DNA of 64,000 bases from Streptomyces cyaneogriseus subsp. noncyanogenus (GTDB taxonomy: Bacteria; Actinomycetota; Actinomycetes; Streptomycetales; Streptomycetaceae). The translations under genes were made by a program, and so were the position numbers. Location of the stretch: NCBI RefSeq assembly GCF_000931445.1, contig NZ_CP010849.1:3658001-3722000 (forward strand), in the 5' to 3' direction. The notes under the pieces are model-generated. The model worked only from the letters and a program-made list of their open reading frames with translations. It was not told the origin of the DNA and did not search any database. How positions within the stretch are numbered: the stretch's first letter is position 1; the number at the start of each line of letters is the position of its first letter. Shown one piece after another: positions 26,178 through 34,906 of the stretch.

Positions 26178-26212
26178 CCTGCGCCCGGCCGGGACTGGAC
26201 GGCCGCCGCGAG

Positions 26213-26241
26213 GGCACCCGGCGCTGTACGCGCCGGGTGCC
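26213..26241 (+). terminator. terminator of acsA
   Basis: Perfect 12-bp arms GGCACCCGGCGC and GCGCCGGGTGCC with a 5-base loop, followed by TTC, 36 bases after the acsA stop. Confidence 0.85.
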
Positions 26242-26401
26242 TTCGCGTTCCGGGACACCTCCCGGTACGAAGATCATCCGGTCAGCTCCTCGCACATTAG
26301 GTAAGCTAAGGAACGCGTAAAAGAAGCAACAAGAACCTCATGGTGCGCCGGGAAGTCTGGTCGGCACGTGTTCCGTGCTGCCCACAAACGGAGGTCTCCC
26401 C

Positions 26402-27832
26402 GTGTCCGCGCCCCGCACCACCCGCAAGCTCTTCGACCGTCTCTCGCTGCCGGAGCGGACCTTCGTCACCGACGCGCTGCGCACCGAGACCGTGGGCGGG
26501 GTGCTGCTGCTGGCCGCCGCCATCGCGGCCCTGGTGTGGGCGAACATACCCGCGCTGCACGACAGCTACGAGAGCGTCAGCCACTTCCACTTCGGTCCCG
26601 GCACCCTCGGCCTGAACCTGTCGGTCGCCCACTGGGCCGCGGACGGGCTGCTGGCGATCTTCTTCTTCGTCGCCGGGATCGAGCTCAAACGCGAACTCGT
26701 GGCCGGCGAACTCAGGGACCCCAAGGCCGCCGCCCTGCCGGTCGTGGCCGCCCTGTGCGGCATGGCCGCACCGGCGCTGGTCTACGCCGTCACCAACGCC
26801 TTGGGGGGCGGTTCCCTGGCGGGCTGGGCGGTGCCCACCGCCACCGACATCGCCTTCGCGCTGGCCGTCCTCGCCGTCATCGGCACCTCGCTGCCGAGCG
26901 CCCTGCGGGCCTTCCTGCTGACTCTCGCCGTCGTCGACGACCTGTTCGCCATCCTGATCATCGCGGTCTTCTTCACCGAGTCGCTGAACTTCGCCGCGCT
27001 CGGCGGTGCCGTCGTGGGCCTCGCCGTCTTCTGGCTGCTGCTGCGCACGGGTGTACGCGGCTGGTACGTCTACATCCCGCTGGCGCTCGTCATCTGGGGC
27101 CTGATGTACAACAGCGGCGTCCACGCCACCATCGCCGGTGTCGCCATGGGCCTGATGCTGCGCTGCCACCGCAAGGAGGGCGAGGAGCACTCCCCGGGCG
27201 AGCACATCGAGCACCTCGTGCGGCCGCTGTCGGCGGGCCTGGCCGTGCCGCTGTTCGCCCTGTTCAGCGCGGGAGTGTCCGTCTCCGGCGGGGCGCTCGC
27301 CGATGTGTTCACCCGGCCGGAGACGCTCGGGGTGGTCCTCGGGCTCGTGGTCGGCAAGACGTTCGGCATCTTCGGCGGCACCTGGCTGACGGCGCGCTTC
27401 ACCCGGGCCTCGCTCAGCGACGAGCTGGCCTGGGCCGACGTGTTCGCGGTGGCGACGCTGGCCGGGATCGGCTTCACCGTCTCCCTGCTCATCGGCGAGC
27501 TCGCCTTCGAGGGCGACGCGGCGCTGACCGGCGAGGTCAAGGCCGCCGTCCTGACCGGCTCCCTGATCGCGGCCTGCCTGGCGACCGTGCTGCTGCGGAT
27601 CCGGAACGCCAAGTACCGCAAGCTGATCGAGGCCGAGGAGCGCGACGAGGACCTCAGCGGCATCCCGGACATCTACGAGGAGGACGACCCGGCCTACCAC
27701 CTGCGCATGGCCGCCATCCACGAGCGGAAGGCCGCCGAGCACCGGCGGATCGCCCAGGAGAAGACCGCCGAACGCCACGGGGTTGCCGAAGTGGCGGGCG
27801 GGGCAGGCGAGGAGGGCGACGGTCCGGCATGA
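26402..27832 (+). CDS. nhaA: Na+/H+ antiporter NhaA
   Basis: A 476-residue antiporter with 11-12 hydrophobic helices. The ion-binding aspartate pair is visible as VVDDLFAI (Asp179-Asp180), and TATDIAFALAVL holds the helix IV aspartate. GTG at 26402 has GGAGG seven bases upstream. The C-terminus extends about 75 residues past the last helix as a charged Glu/Arg/His-rich tail (HERKAAEHRRIAQEKT), longer than in E. coli NhaA and possibly regulatory. It is followed 87 bases later by the holin-like gene on the same strand. Confidence 0.95.
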   Translation: MSAPRTTRKLFDRLSLPERTFVTDALRTETVGGVLLLAAAIAALVWANIPALHDSYESVSHFHFGPGTLGLNLSVAHWAADGLLAIFFFVAGIELKRELVAGELRDPKAAALPVVAALCGMAAPALVYAVTNALGGGSLAGWAVPTATDIAFALAVLAVIGTSLPSALRAFLLTLAVVDDLFAILIIAVFFTESLNFAALGGAVVGLAVFWLLLRTGVRGWYVYIPLALVIWGLMYNSGVHATIAGVAMGLMLRCHRKEGEEHSPGEHIEHLVRPLSAGLAVPLFALFSAGVSVSGGALADVFTRPETLGVVLGLVVGKTFGIFGGTWLTARFTRASLSDELAWADVFAVATLAGIGFTVSLLIGELAFEGDAALTGEVKAAVLTGSLIAACLATVLLRIRNAKYRKLIEAEERDEDLSGIPDIYEEDDPAYHLRMAAIHERKAAEHRRIAQEKTAERHGVAEVAGGAGEEGDGPA

Positions 27833-27919
27833 TCTGACGAGACGGTACAAAAGACGGGACCGTACGCAGTCGGGAAGAGACGGCAGCCACGGAACCGCAG
27901 GCACGAGAGGGAGACCGCG

Positions 27920-28408
27920 ATGAGCGCACCCGACGGCAGCCCGGTCGGCACCGAACGCAGCATCGGCCAGCTGTTCGCCTCGGCGACCACGGAATTGTCG
28001 GCGCTGGTGCACGACGAGATCGCGCTGGCCAAGGCGCAGCTCAAGCAGGACGTCAAGCGCGGCGCGACCAGCGGCGGGGCCTTCTCGCTGGCGGGCGCGG
28101 TGCTGCTGTTCTCGCTGCCGATGCTGAACTTCGCCCTCGCCTACGGCATCCGCACCTGGAGCCACTGGAACCTGGCGATCTGCTTCCTGCTGTCCTTCGC
28201 GGCCAATGTGCTGGTCGCCGCGGCCCTCGCGCTGATCGGCGTGGTCTTCGCCAAGAAAGCCAAGAAGGGCCGCGGACCGCAGAAGGTCGCCGCCTCGGTG
28301 AAGCGGACCGCGGGCGTGCTCCAGAAGGCCAAGCCGCACCCGCGGGCGGAGCTGCCGCAGGACCGCGGTCCCGAGGCCATCGAGGCTGTGGCACGCTCGT
28401 CCTCATGA
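27920..28408 (+). CDS. phage-holin-superfamily membrane protein (actinobacterial type)
   Basis: A 162-residue protein. An N-terminal amphipathic helix (SIGQLFASATTELSALVHDEIALAKAQLKQDV) is typical of the Phage_holin_3_6 family, followed by two membrane helices (about 60-80 and 92-113) and a Lys-rich cytoplasmic tail. Despite the family name, the chromosomal copies are ordinary membrane proteins of unknown role. The ATG follows GAGAGGGAGA. The stop overlaps the next ATG as ATGA, so the hydrolase downstream is translationally coupled. Confidence 0.82.
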   Translation: MSAPDGSPVGTERSIGQLFASATTELSALVHDEIALAKAQLKQDVKRGATSGGAFSLAGAVLLFSLPMLNFALAYGIRTWSHWNLAICFLLSFAANVLVAAALALIGVVFAKKAKKGRGPQKVAASVKRTAGVLQKAKPHPRAELPQDRGPEAIEAVARSSS

Positions 28409-29370
28409 CGGGCTCCTCCACCCCTCCGGGTCAATCCCCCTCGGCGCAACCCGCCTCGGTCGTACGCCTCGACGTGCCCGGCGGGCGCGAGGTGATCCAC
28501 CGGGACGTCGCCGCCAACGGCGCCCGCTTCCACATCGCCGAGCTGGGCGACGGACCGCTGGTGCTGCTGCTGCACGGCTTCCCGCAGTTCTGGTGGGCCT
28601 GGCGGCACCAGCTCGTGGCGCTCGCCGACGCGGGCTTCCGCGCGGTCGCCATGGACCTGCGCGGCGTCGGCGGCAGCGACCGCACCCCGCGCGGCTACGA
28701 CCCGGCGGGCCTCGCCCTCGACATCACCGGCGTGGTCCGCTCCCTCGGCGAACCGGACGCCGCGCTGGTCGGCCACGACCTGGGCGGCTACCTGGCGTGG
28801 ACGGCGGCCGCCATGCGCCCCAAGCTGGTCCGGCGGCTCGCGGTGGCCTCCATGCCGCACCCGCGCCGCTGGCGCTCGGCGATGCTCGCCGACCTCCGGC
28901 AGACGCGGGCCGGCTCCCACATCTGGGGGTTCCAGCGCCCCTGGATCCCGGAACGGCAGCTCACCGCCGACGACGGCGCGCTGGTGGGCCGGCTGATCAG
29001 GGACTGGTCCGGCCCGCGCGGTGTGGACGACGAGGCGGTGGAGGTCTACCGCCGCGCCATGTGCATCCCCTCCACGGCACACTGCTCCATCGAGCCCTAC
29101 CGCTGGCTGGTGCGGTCGCTGGCCCGCCCGGACGGCATCCAGTTCTACCGGCGGATGAAGCGGCCCCTGCGCGTGCCGACCCTGCATCTGCACGGCTCGC
29201 TCGACCCCGTGGTCCGGGCGCGCAGCGCCGCCGGATCCGCCGAGTACGTCGAAGCGCCGTACCGCTGGCGGCTGTTCGACGGTCTCGGGCACTTCCCGCA
29301 CGAGGAGGACCCGGTCGCCTTCTCCTCCGAACTGATCAACTGGCTGAAGGACCCCGAGCCCGATCGGTGA
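28405..29370 (+). CDS. alpha/beta hydrolase, epoxide-hydrolase-like
   Basis: A 321-residue alpha/beta hydrolase. The oxyanion-hole region LLHGFPQFWW is followed by the nucleophile elbow VGHDLGGYLAW, where Asp replaces the Ser of esterases, as in epoxide hydrolases and haloalkane dehalogenases. LHGSLDPVVR supplies a late acid and DGLGHFPHEE the catalytic His. Substrate unknown. It is coupled to the holin-like gene by an ATGA overlap. Confidence 0.85.
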   Translation: MTGSSTPPGQSPSAQPASVVRLDVPGGREVIHRDVAANGARFHIAELGDGPLVLLLHGFPQFWWAWRHQLVALADAGFRAVAMDLRGVGGSDRTPRGYDPAGLALDITGVVRSLGEPDAALVGHDLGGYLAWTAAAMRPKLVRRLAVASMPHPRRWRSAMLADLRQTRAGSHIWGFQRPWIPERQLTADDGALVGRLIRDWSGPRGVDDEAVEVYRRAMCIPSTAHCSIEPYRWLVRSLARPDGIQFYRRMKRPLRVPTLHLHGSLDPVVRARSAAGSAEYVEAPYRWRLFDGLGHFPHEEDPVAFSSELINWLKDPEPDR

Positions 29371-29496
29371 CCGAACGGGCACTTTTGGACTCCGAACCGA
29401 AAGTCCGTTCCATGATCGACCACTTGCCCGGCGCATAGGCCAATTGAGGGCCCGCCAAGCGGTTATGGACCATCAGGCGGGGGCACAGGTCCGGGT

Positions 29497-29679
29497 ATGG
29501 GCTGGACGCACGACTACAGTGACGCAGCACGCGACCGCCGCTCCGCGAGCGGTGTCAGCACCCACCAGCGAGGCGGCGCCTCACAACTGGCGGAGACGGA
29601 CCCTCGCGTGGGCATTCCGCACATCCTGCGCCGCCGGGCCCGCTGGGTCTCGGTGCGCCTGCGCCACGCCCGCGACTGA
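29497..29679 (+). CDS. short basic protein, hypothetical
   Basis: A 60-residue frame with strong G/C bias at third positions (about 50 of 60 by eye), which argues that it is real. The protein is hydrophilic and ends in an Arg-rich helix (HILRRRARWVSVRLRHARD), suggesting nucleic acid or membrane-surface binding. The ribosome site is weak (GGTCCGGGT before ATG). It is convergent with the protease gene. No family recognised. Confidence 0.5.
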   Translation: MGWTHDYSDAARDRRSASGVSTHQRGGASQLAETDPRVGIPHILRRRARWVSVRLRHARD

Positions 29680-29717
29680 CCCGGCGGGCGTGTCACCAAC
29701 GTCCCGGGACAGCACAC

Positions 29718-30917
29718 CTAGAGCGCGCAGCTGTCGCTGTCCACCTGCTGGTTCGCGGTGCGGCCCCGGGCGATGTCCTCCCGGATCTCGTCCACGGTGA
29801 GCGCGTATCCCGTCTCGGCGTCGTCGAGGGACTTGGCGAAGACCACGCCGTAGACCTCGCCGTCCGGGGTGAGCAGCGGGCCGCCGGAGTTGCCCTGGCG
29901 GACGGTCGCGTACAGCGAGTACACGTCCCGGCGCACGGTGTCGCGGTGGTAGATGTCCGGGCCGTTGGCCGTGATGCGGCCGCGCACGCGCGCGGCGCGC
30001 ACGTCGTACGCCCCGTTCTCCGGGAAGCCGGCCACGATCGCGTTGTCGCCGCTGCCCGCGTCCTCCTCCGAGAACCGCAGCGCGGGCGCCCGGAGGTCCG
30101 GCACGTCCAGGACGGCGATGTCGCGCCGCCAGTCGTAGAGGACGACCGTCGCGTCGTACCTGCGGCCCTCGCCGCCTATCTGGACGACGGGTTCGTCGAC
30201 GCCGCCGACGACGTGGGCGTTGGTCATCACCCGGCGCTCGCCGAAGACGAAGCCGGTGCCCTCCAGCACCTTGGCGCAGCCGGTGGCGGTACCGGTGACC
30301 TTGACGATGGAGCGCTGGGCGCGGGTGGCGACGGCGCTGTGGGCCAGGGCCGGGTCCGGGGGCCGGACGTCGGTGATCGGCTCGTTGGCGAACGGGCTGA
30401 AGACCTGCGGGAAGCCGTTCTGCGCGAGGACGGAGGAGAAGTCGGCGAACCAGGTGTCGGCCTGCGCGGGCAGCGCCCGGGAGACGCCGAGCAGCACCTT
30501 GGAGCCGCGGACCTCCTTGCCGACCGTCGGCAGGGTGGTGCCCGCCAGCGCCGAGCCGATCAGCCAGGCGACCAGCAGCATCGCGACGACGTTGACGAGG
30601 GCGCCGCCGGTGGCGTCCAGGGCGCGGGCCGGGGTCCAGGTGATGTACCGGCGCAGTTTGTTGCCGAGGTGGGTGGTGAGGGCCTGGCCCACGGAGGCGC
30701 AGACGATCACCACGACGACCGCCACGACGGCGGCGGCCGTGCTCACCTCCGCGCTGTCCGTCAGCACGTCCCAGGCGACGGGCAGCGCGTAGACGGCGAC
30801 GAGGCCGCCGCCGAGGAAGCCGATCACCGACAGGATGCCGACGACGAAGCCCTGGCGGTAGCCGACGATCGCGAACCAGACGGCGGCGATCAGCAACAGG
30901 ATGTCCAGCACGTTCAC
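29718..30917 (-). CDS. MarP-like membrane serine protease (CvpA plus trypsin-like)
   Basis: A 399-residue protein. The first 150 residues form four membrane helices of the colicin V production (CvpA) type; the rest is a chymotrypsin-fold protease outside the membrane. The catalytic triad is His235 (TNAHVV), Asp266 (DIAVLD) and Ser344 (GNSGGP). Cys214 and Cys397 match the redox disulfide reported for mycobacterial MarP, an acid- and oxidative-stress protease. GTG at 30915-30917 has GAGG eight bases upstream; the longer frame lacks a signal. Role inferred: sensing or processing envelope damage. Confidence 0.92.
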   Translation of the reverse strand: MNVLDILLLIAAVWFAIVGYRQGFVVGILSVIGFLGGGLVAVYALPVAWDVLTDSAEVSTAAAVVAVVVVIVCASVGQALTTHLGNKLRRYITWTPARALDATGGALVNVVAMLLVAWLIGSALAGTTLPTVGKEVRGSKVLLGVSRALPAQADTWFADFSSVLAQNGFPQVFSPFANEPITDVRPPDPALAHSAVATRAQRSIVKVTGTATGCAKVLEGTGFVFGERRVMTNAHVVGGVDEPVVQIGGEGRRYDATVVLYDWRRDIAVLDVPDLRAPALRFSEEDAGSGDNAIVAGFPENGAYDVRAARVRGRITANGPDIYHRDTVRRDVYSLYATVRQGNSGGPLLTPDGEVYGVVFAKSLDDAETGYALTVDEIREDIARGRTANQQVDSDSCAL

Positions 30918-31043
30918 CGATTCCGGCCTCGCCTCGTCGTCTTCCGCTCCCACCGCCCCGGACCGGGCTCCGGCCCGCCGCGCGACGGCAGCGGCGGCGG
31001 GACACGGCGTCCCCCGGGGACACACAGCACGTCGGCCACCTTG

Positions 31044-31733
31044 TCACGACCGCCAGTCGAGCGGGACCTGCCGGTCCCGGTCCCAGGGCCGCTCCCAGCC
31101 CGCGTAGTGCAGCAGCCGGTCGATGATCCCGGCCGTGAAGCCCCACACCAGGGCCGATTCGACCAGGAATGCCGGACCGCTGTGGCCGGAGGGGTGGACG
31201 GCGGTGGCGCGGTGGGCGGGGTCGGTGAGATCCGCCACGGGGACCGTGAAGACCCGTGCCGTCTCGTTCGGGTCGACGACGCCGACCGGGCTGGGCTCCC
31301 GCCACCAGGCCAGCACGGGCGTGACGACGAAGCCGCTGACCGGGATGTAGAGCCTCGGCAGCACGCCGAAGAGCTGGACACCGGAGGGGTCGAGTCCGGT
31401 CTCCTCCTCGGCCTCCCGCAGGGCGGCCCGCAGCGGGCCGTCACCCTCCGGGTCGCCGTCCTGCGGGTCGAGGGCGCCGCCGGGGAAGGACGGCTGGCCC
31501 GCGTGCGAGCGCAGCGAGCTCGCCCGCTCCATCAGCAGCAGCTCGGGGCCCCGCTCGCCCTCGCCGAACAGGATCAGTACGGCCGACTGCCGCCCGGCGC
31601 CGTCCTCGGGCGGCAGGAAGCGGCTGAGCTGCCGGGGCTGGACCGTCTCTGCCGCCCGCACCACCGGGTCCAGCCAGTCCGGCAGCCCTTCCGTGCTGAG
31701 CGTCACGTCCGGTGTCCTGCTCACGCGTGTCAT
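31044..31733 (-). CDS. Nudix hydrolase, CoA pyrophosphatase-like
   Basis: A 229-residue protein. The Nudix box reads from GGALDPQDGDPEG to AALREAEEETGL, with the REAEEETGL core intact for metal binding. The upstream HAGQPSFPGG segment is the UPF0035/CoAse signature of NudL-type enzymes that cleave coenzyme A. ATG at 31731-31733 is preferred because GGGGG lies five bases upstream. It is 126 bases from the protease start on the same strand. Confidence 0.88.
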   Translation of the reverse strand: MTRVSRTPDVTLSTEGLPDWLDPVVRAAETVQPRQLSRFLPPEDGAGRQSAVLILFGEGERGPELLLMERASSLRSHAGQPSFPGGALDPQDGDPEGDGPLRAALREAEEETGLDPSGVQLFGVLPRLYIPVSGFVVTPVLAWWREPSPVGVVDPNETARVFTVPVADLTDPAHRATAVHPSGHSGPAFLVESALVWGFTAGIIDRLLHYAGWERPWDRDRQVPLDWRS

Positions 31734-31788
31734 CGCCACCCCCGTCGTCCTGCCCTGCTCAACGCCCGGTACCGAGGAGATCGTTCCG

Positions 31789-33051
31789 TCACCCGGCCCC
31801 CAGCGGCGGCGCCGGCCGGCCGCCCGCGTCGAGGTACGCCTGCGGGGGCTTCAGGCGCTGGCCGGGGAGACCGCCCTTTTCGTACTTGAGCAGTTTCCTC
31901 GCCTTCTCCGGATCGGTCTCCCCCTCGCCGCACGCCGGGCAGAGCGGGGCGATGGGGCAGGCGCCGCAGGCGGGCTTGCGGGCGTGGCAGATCCGGCGGC
32001 CGTGCCAGATCACGTGGTGCGAGAGGTCCGTCCAGTCGCTCTTGGGGAACAGGGCGCCGACGGCGGCCTCGATCTTGTCCGGGTCGGTCTCCTCGGTCCA
32101 CTTCCAGCGGCGCACCAGCCGCTGGAAGTGCGTGTCCACGGTGATGCCGGGGCGGCCGAAGGCGTTGCCGAGGACGACGAACGCCGTCTTGCGGCCGACG
32201 CCCGGCAGCTTGACGAGGTCCTCGAGGCGCCCGGGGACCTCGCCGCCGAAGTCCTCGGTCAGGGCCTTCGACAGCCCGATCACCGACCGGGTCTTCGCCC
32301 GGAAGAACCCGCAGGGCCGGAGGATCTCCTCGACCTCCTCGGGGACGGCGGCGGCCAGGTCCTCGGGCGTGGGGTACTTCGCGAACAGGGCCGGGGTGGT
32401 CTGGTTGACGCGGAGGTCGGTGGTCTGCGCGGACAGGACCGTGGCGACCAGGAGCTGGAAGGGGTTGTCGAAGTCCAGCTCCGGGTGGGCGTACGGGTAG
32501 ACCTCGGCCAGCTCGCGGTTGATCCGGCGGGCGCGGCGCACCAGCGCGGTGCGCGATTCGTCCCGGGGCGCCCGGGTGGCGACGGTCTTCACCGGGGCGG
32601 TGCCCTCCACGTCGACGGTGGTCCGCTCGGGGACGACGGCGGGCTTCCTGGCGCGGCCCGCCGCCGCGACGACCGCGCGCCCGGCGGAACCCTTCCCGGC
32701 CGGGGCCTTCTTGGCCGCCGCTTTCCTGGCCGGGGCCTTCTTGGCCGAGGGCTCCCCGGTCGCCGCCTTCCCGGCCGCCCGGGGCTTCACCTTGGGCTTC
32801 TCGGATGCCTTCCCGGCGGGGGCCGCGGCCGACTTCTTGGCGGCCTTCCGGGCAGGGGCCTTCGACGCCTCCGCGGCGGCGGTCGCGCTCGCCGTGTCCC
32901 GCTCGGCGGCGGCCTTCTTCCCGGCCGCCCGTTTTGTCTTTTTCGCCGTTTTACTTCCACTCTCCGGGCTCTGTTCGCCCACAGCGGAATCGCGACGTGC
33001 AACCACCCGTCCAGCCCCCTCGGCCTGCGCTCTCACCGGCGTTTTGGACAC
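31789..33051 (-). CDS. nth: endonuclease III with long histone-H1-like N-terminal extension
   Basis: A base-excision DNA glycosylase/AP lyase. The core (about residues 165-400) has the helix-hairpin-helix LPGVGRKTA with the catalytic Lys, [11 protein letters not shown] with the catalytic Asp, and the iron-sulfur cluster pattern C-x6-C-x2-C-x5-C ending near residue 380. The first 165 residues are almost all Lys, Ala, Pro and Gly in KKA/RKAAKK repeats, resembling the tail of linker histones and mycobacterial HU. The start is read as GTG (33049-33051) without a clear ribosome site, so the extension length is uncertain. Divergent from crp. Confidence 0.9.
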   Translation of the reverse strand: MSKTPVRAQAEGAGRVVARRDSAVGEQSPESGSKTAKKTKRAAGKKAAAERDTASATAAAEASKAPARKAAKKSAAAPAGKASEKPKVKPRAAGKAATGEPSAKKAPARKAAAKKAPAGKGSAGRAVVAAAGRARKPAVVPERTTVDVEGTAPVKTVATRAPRDESRTALVRRARRINRELAEVYPYAHPELDFDNPFQLLVATVLSAQTTDLRVNQTTPALFAKYPTPEDLAAAVPEEVEEILRPCGFFRAKTRSVIGLSKALTEDFGGEVPGRLEDLVKLPGVGRKTAFVVLGNAFGRPGITVDTHFQRLVRRWKWTEETDPDKIEAAVGALFPKSDWTDLSHHVIWHGRRICHARKPACGACPIAPLCPACGEGETDPEKARKLLKYEKGGLPGQRLKPPQAYLDAGGRPAPPLGAG

Positions 33052-33153
33052 CCGGCCAGCCTACGGCCCGGCACCGACATCCGCCCCGGACCCCGAAGAT
33101 CGGCGTCCAATTGGACCCCTGCCGCGTACCCCGAGACACGTGTGCGGCATCCT

Positions 33154-33167
33154 TGTGACAGATCACA
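33154..33167. promoter_or_regulatory. Crp-type palindrome in the nth-crp intergenic region
   Basis: TGTGA-CAGA-TCACA, a perfect inverted repeat of the classical Crp half-site but with a 4-base rather than 6-base spacer. It lies 91 bases before the crp start and 103 bases before nth. Autoregulation of crp is the obvious inference. Confidence 0.65.
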
Positions 33168-33257
33168 CTGTTTGGACCGTCCGGCAAAATGGGCACCACG
33201 GTCCCCTGGTACACGGGGGAACAAGATCCCCTGAGCAGGTCGACAAGGAGAGAACTC

Positions 33258-33932
33258 GTGGACGACGTTCTGCGGCGCAACCCGCTCTTCGCGGCGCTCG
33301 ACGATGAGCAGGCCGCGGAACTCCGCGCCTCCATGAGTGAGGTGACCCTCGCCCGCGGTGACTCGCTGTTCCACGAGGGCGACCCCGGAGACCGCCTGTA
33401 CGTGGTCACGGAAGGCAAGGTCAAGCTCCACCGCACGTCCCCCGACGGCCGCGAGAACATGCTGGCCGTCGTCGGCCCCGGCGAGCTGATCGGCGAGCTG
33501 TCGCTCTTCGACCCGGGCCCGCGCACGGCGACCGCCACCGCGCTGACGGAGGTCAAGCTGCTGGGCCTCGGCCACGGTGACCTCCAGCCCTGGCTGAACG
33601 CCCGCCCCGAGGTGGCCGCGGCCCTGCTGCGCGCCGTCGCCCGCCGTCTGCGCAAGACCAACGACGCCATGTCCGACCTGGTCTTCTCCGACGTCCCCGG
33701 CCGGGTCGCCCGCGCCCTGCTGGACCTGTCCCGCCGCTTCGGCGTGCAGTCCGAGGAGGGCATCCACGTCGTGCACGACCTGACGCAGGAGGAGCTGGCC
33801 CAGCTGGTCGGCGCCTCCCGCGAGACGGTCAACAAGGCCCTGGCGGACTTCGCCCAGCGCGGCTGGCTGCGCCTGGAGGCCCGCGCGGTGATCCTGCTGG
33901 ACGTCGAGCGGCTCGCCAAGCGCTCGCGCTGA
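33258..33932 (+). CDS. crp: cyclic-nucleotide receptor-type regulator Crp
   Basis: A 224-residue CRP/FNR-family regulator. An N-terminal cyclic-nucleotide-binding domain (GDSLFHEGDPGDRLYVV; GELIGELSLFD; RTATATA, the phosphate-binding cassette region) is joined by a long helix to a winged helix-turn-helix (LTQEELAQLVGASRETVNKAL). In Streptomyces it controls germination, development and antibiotic synthesis. GTG at 33258 has AAGGAGAG five bases upstream; an upstream in-frame extension lies over the promoter. A Crp-like palindrome sits upstream. Confidence 0.96.
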   Translation: MDDVLRRNPLFAALDDEQAAELRASMSEVTLARGDSLFHEGDPGDRLYVVTEGKVKLHRTSPDGRENMLAVVGPGELIGELSLFDPGPRTATATALTEVKLLGLGHGDLQPWLNARPEVAAALLRAVARRLRKTNDAMSDLVFSDVPGRVARALLDLSRRFGVQSEEGIHVVHDLTQEELAQLVGASRETVNKALADFAQRGWLRLEARAVILLDVERLAKRSR

Positions 33933-33987
33933 CGCCGCCGCGCCGCTCACGCGGCCGGCCGTGCGCGCACGCGCGTACCGACGCCGT

Positions 33988-34029
33988 CGAGGTCCCGCCC
34001 CCCGTCACCGTCCGGGAGCCGGGACCTCG
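33988..34029. terminator. bidirectional hairpin between crp and the MBL-fold gene
   Basis: Ten-bp arms CGAGGTCCCG and CGGGACCTCG with a 22-base loop in the gap between two convergent genes. Suitable as a shared terminator. Confidence 0.7.
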
Positions 34030-34063
34030 TGCGTCTTCCCCGGCCAGGCGGGACGCCTCCCGG

Positions 34064-34906
34064 CTACGAGAGGCCCTGGATGAGCCCGTGCTCCTCCAGG
34101 TACTCCATCTGTGCCCGCACCGACAGCTCCGCCGCCGGCCACAGGGAGGGGTCGACGTCCGCGTAGACGTGGGCGACGACCTCGGCCGGGGTCCGGTGGC
34201 CGTTCTCGACGGCCGTCTCCACCTGGGCGAGGCGGTGGGCGCGGTGGGCGAGGTAGTACTCGACGGCGCCCTGGGCGTCCTCCAGGACGGGCCCGTGCCC
34301 GGGCAGCACCGTGTGCACCCCGTCGTCGACGGTGAGGGACCGCAGACGCCGCAGGGAGTCCAGGTAGTCGCCCAGGCGCCCGTCGGGGTGGGCCACGACC
34401 GTCGTACCGCGTCCCAGGACCGTGTCCCCGGTCAGGACGGCCCGGTCGGCCGGGAGGTGGAAGGAGAGGGAGTCCGCCGTGTGCCCGGGGGTCGGTACGA
34501 CCCTCAGCTCCAGGCCGCCGACGGTGATCACGTCCCCGGCGCCCAGGCCCTCGTCGCCCAGGCGCAGCGCCGGGTCGAGGGCCCGCACGCGCGTGCCGGT
34601 CAGCTCGGCGAAGCGGGCGGCGCCCTCGGCGTGGTCCGGATGGCCGTGGGTCAGCAGGGTCAGGGCGACGCGCTTGCCCGCCTGTCCGGCCGTGTCGACG
34701 ACACGGCGCAGGTGGCCCTCGTCGAGCGGGCCGGGGTCGATCACGACGGCCAGGGCGGAGTCCGGCTCGGAGACGATCCAGGTGTTCGTGCCGTCCAGCG
34801 TCATCGGCGAGGCGTTGGGCGCGAGGACGTTGACGGCCCGTGCGGTGGCGGGCCCCGAGACGACCCCGCCCCGGGGCCGCCCCGGCAGGGCGCTGGTGTC
34901 CGTCAT
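34064..34906 (-). CDS. metallo-beta-lactamase-fold hydrolase
   Basis: A 280-residue MBL-fold enzyme. The zinc motif THGHPDHAEG (HxHxDH) is intact, with later ligands in TPGHT, GDTVLG and LPGHG. The C-terminal helical region (AHRAHRLAQVETAV) fits the LACTB2/endoribonuclease-like subfamily. The substrate (RNA, thioester or other) is unresolved. The ATG (34904-34906) overlaps the stop of the upstream Nudix gene as ATGA, so the two proteins are made together. Confidence 0.88.
   Translation of the reverse strand: MTDTSALPGRPRGGVVSGPATARAVNVLAPNASPMTLDGTNTWIVSEPDSALAVVIDPGPLDEGHLRRVVDTAGQAGKRVALTLLTHGHPDHAEGAARFAELTGTRVRALDPALRLGDEGLGAGDVITVGGLELRVVPTPGHTADSLSFHLPADRAVLTGDTVLGRGTTVVAHPDGRLGDYLDSLRRLRSLTVDDGVHTVLPGHGPVLEDAQGAVEYYLAHRAHRLAQVETAVENGHRTPAEVVAHVYADVDPSLWPAAELSVRAQMEYLEEHGLIQGLS

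Noticed and set aside
26297..26313. TTAGGTAAGCTAAGGAA resembling an iron box (IdeR/DmdR site) upstream of nhaA
   Set aside because: Only the left half matches the 19-bp consensus; the right half does not form the dyad.
27920..28408. Holin as evidence for a prophage
   Set aside because: The protein is the common chromosomal actinobacterial type in conserved neighbourhood, with no other phage genes around.
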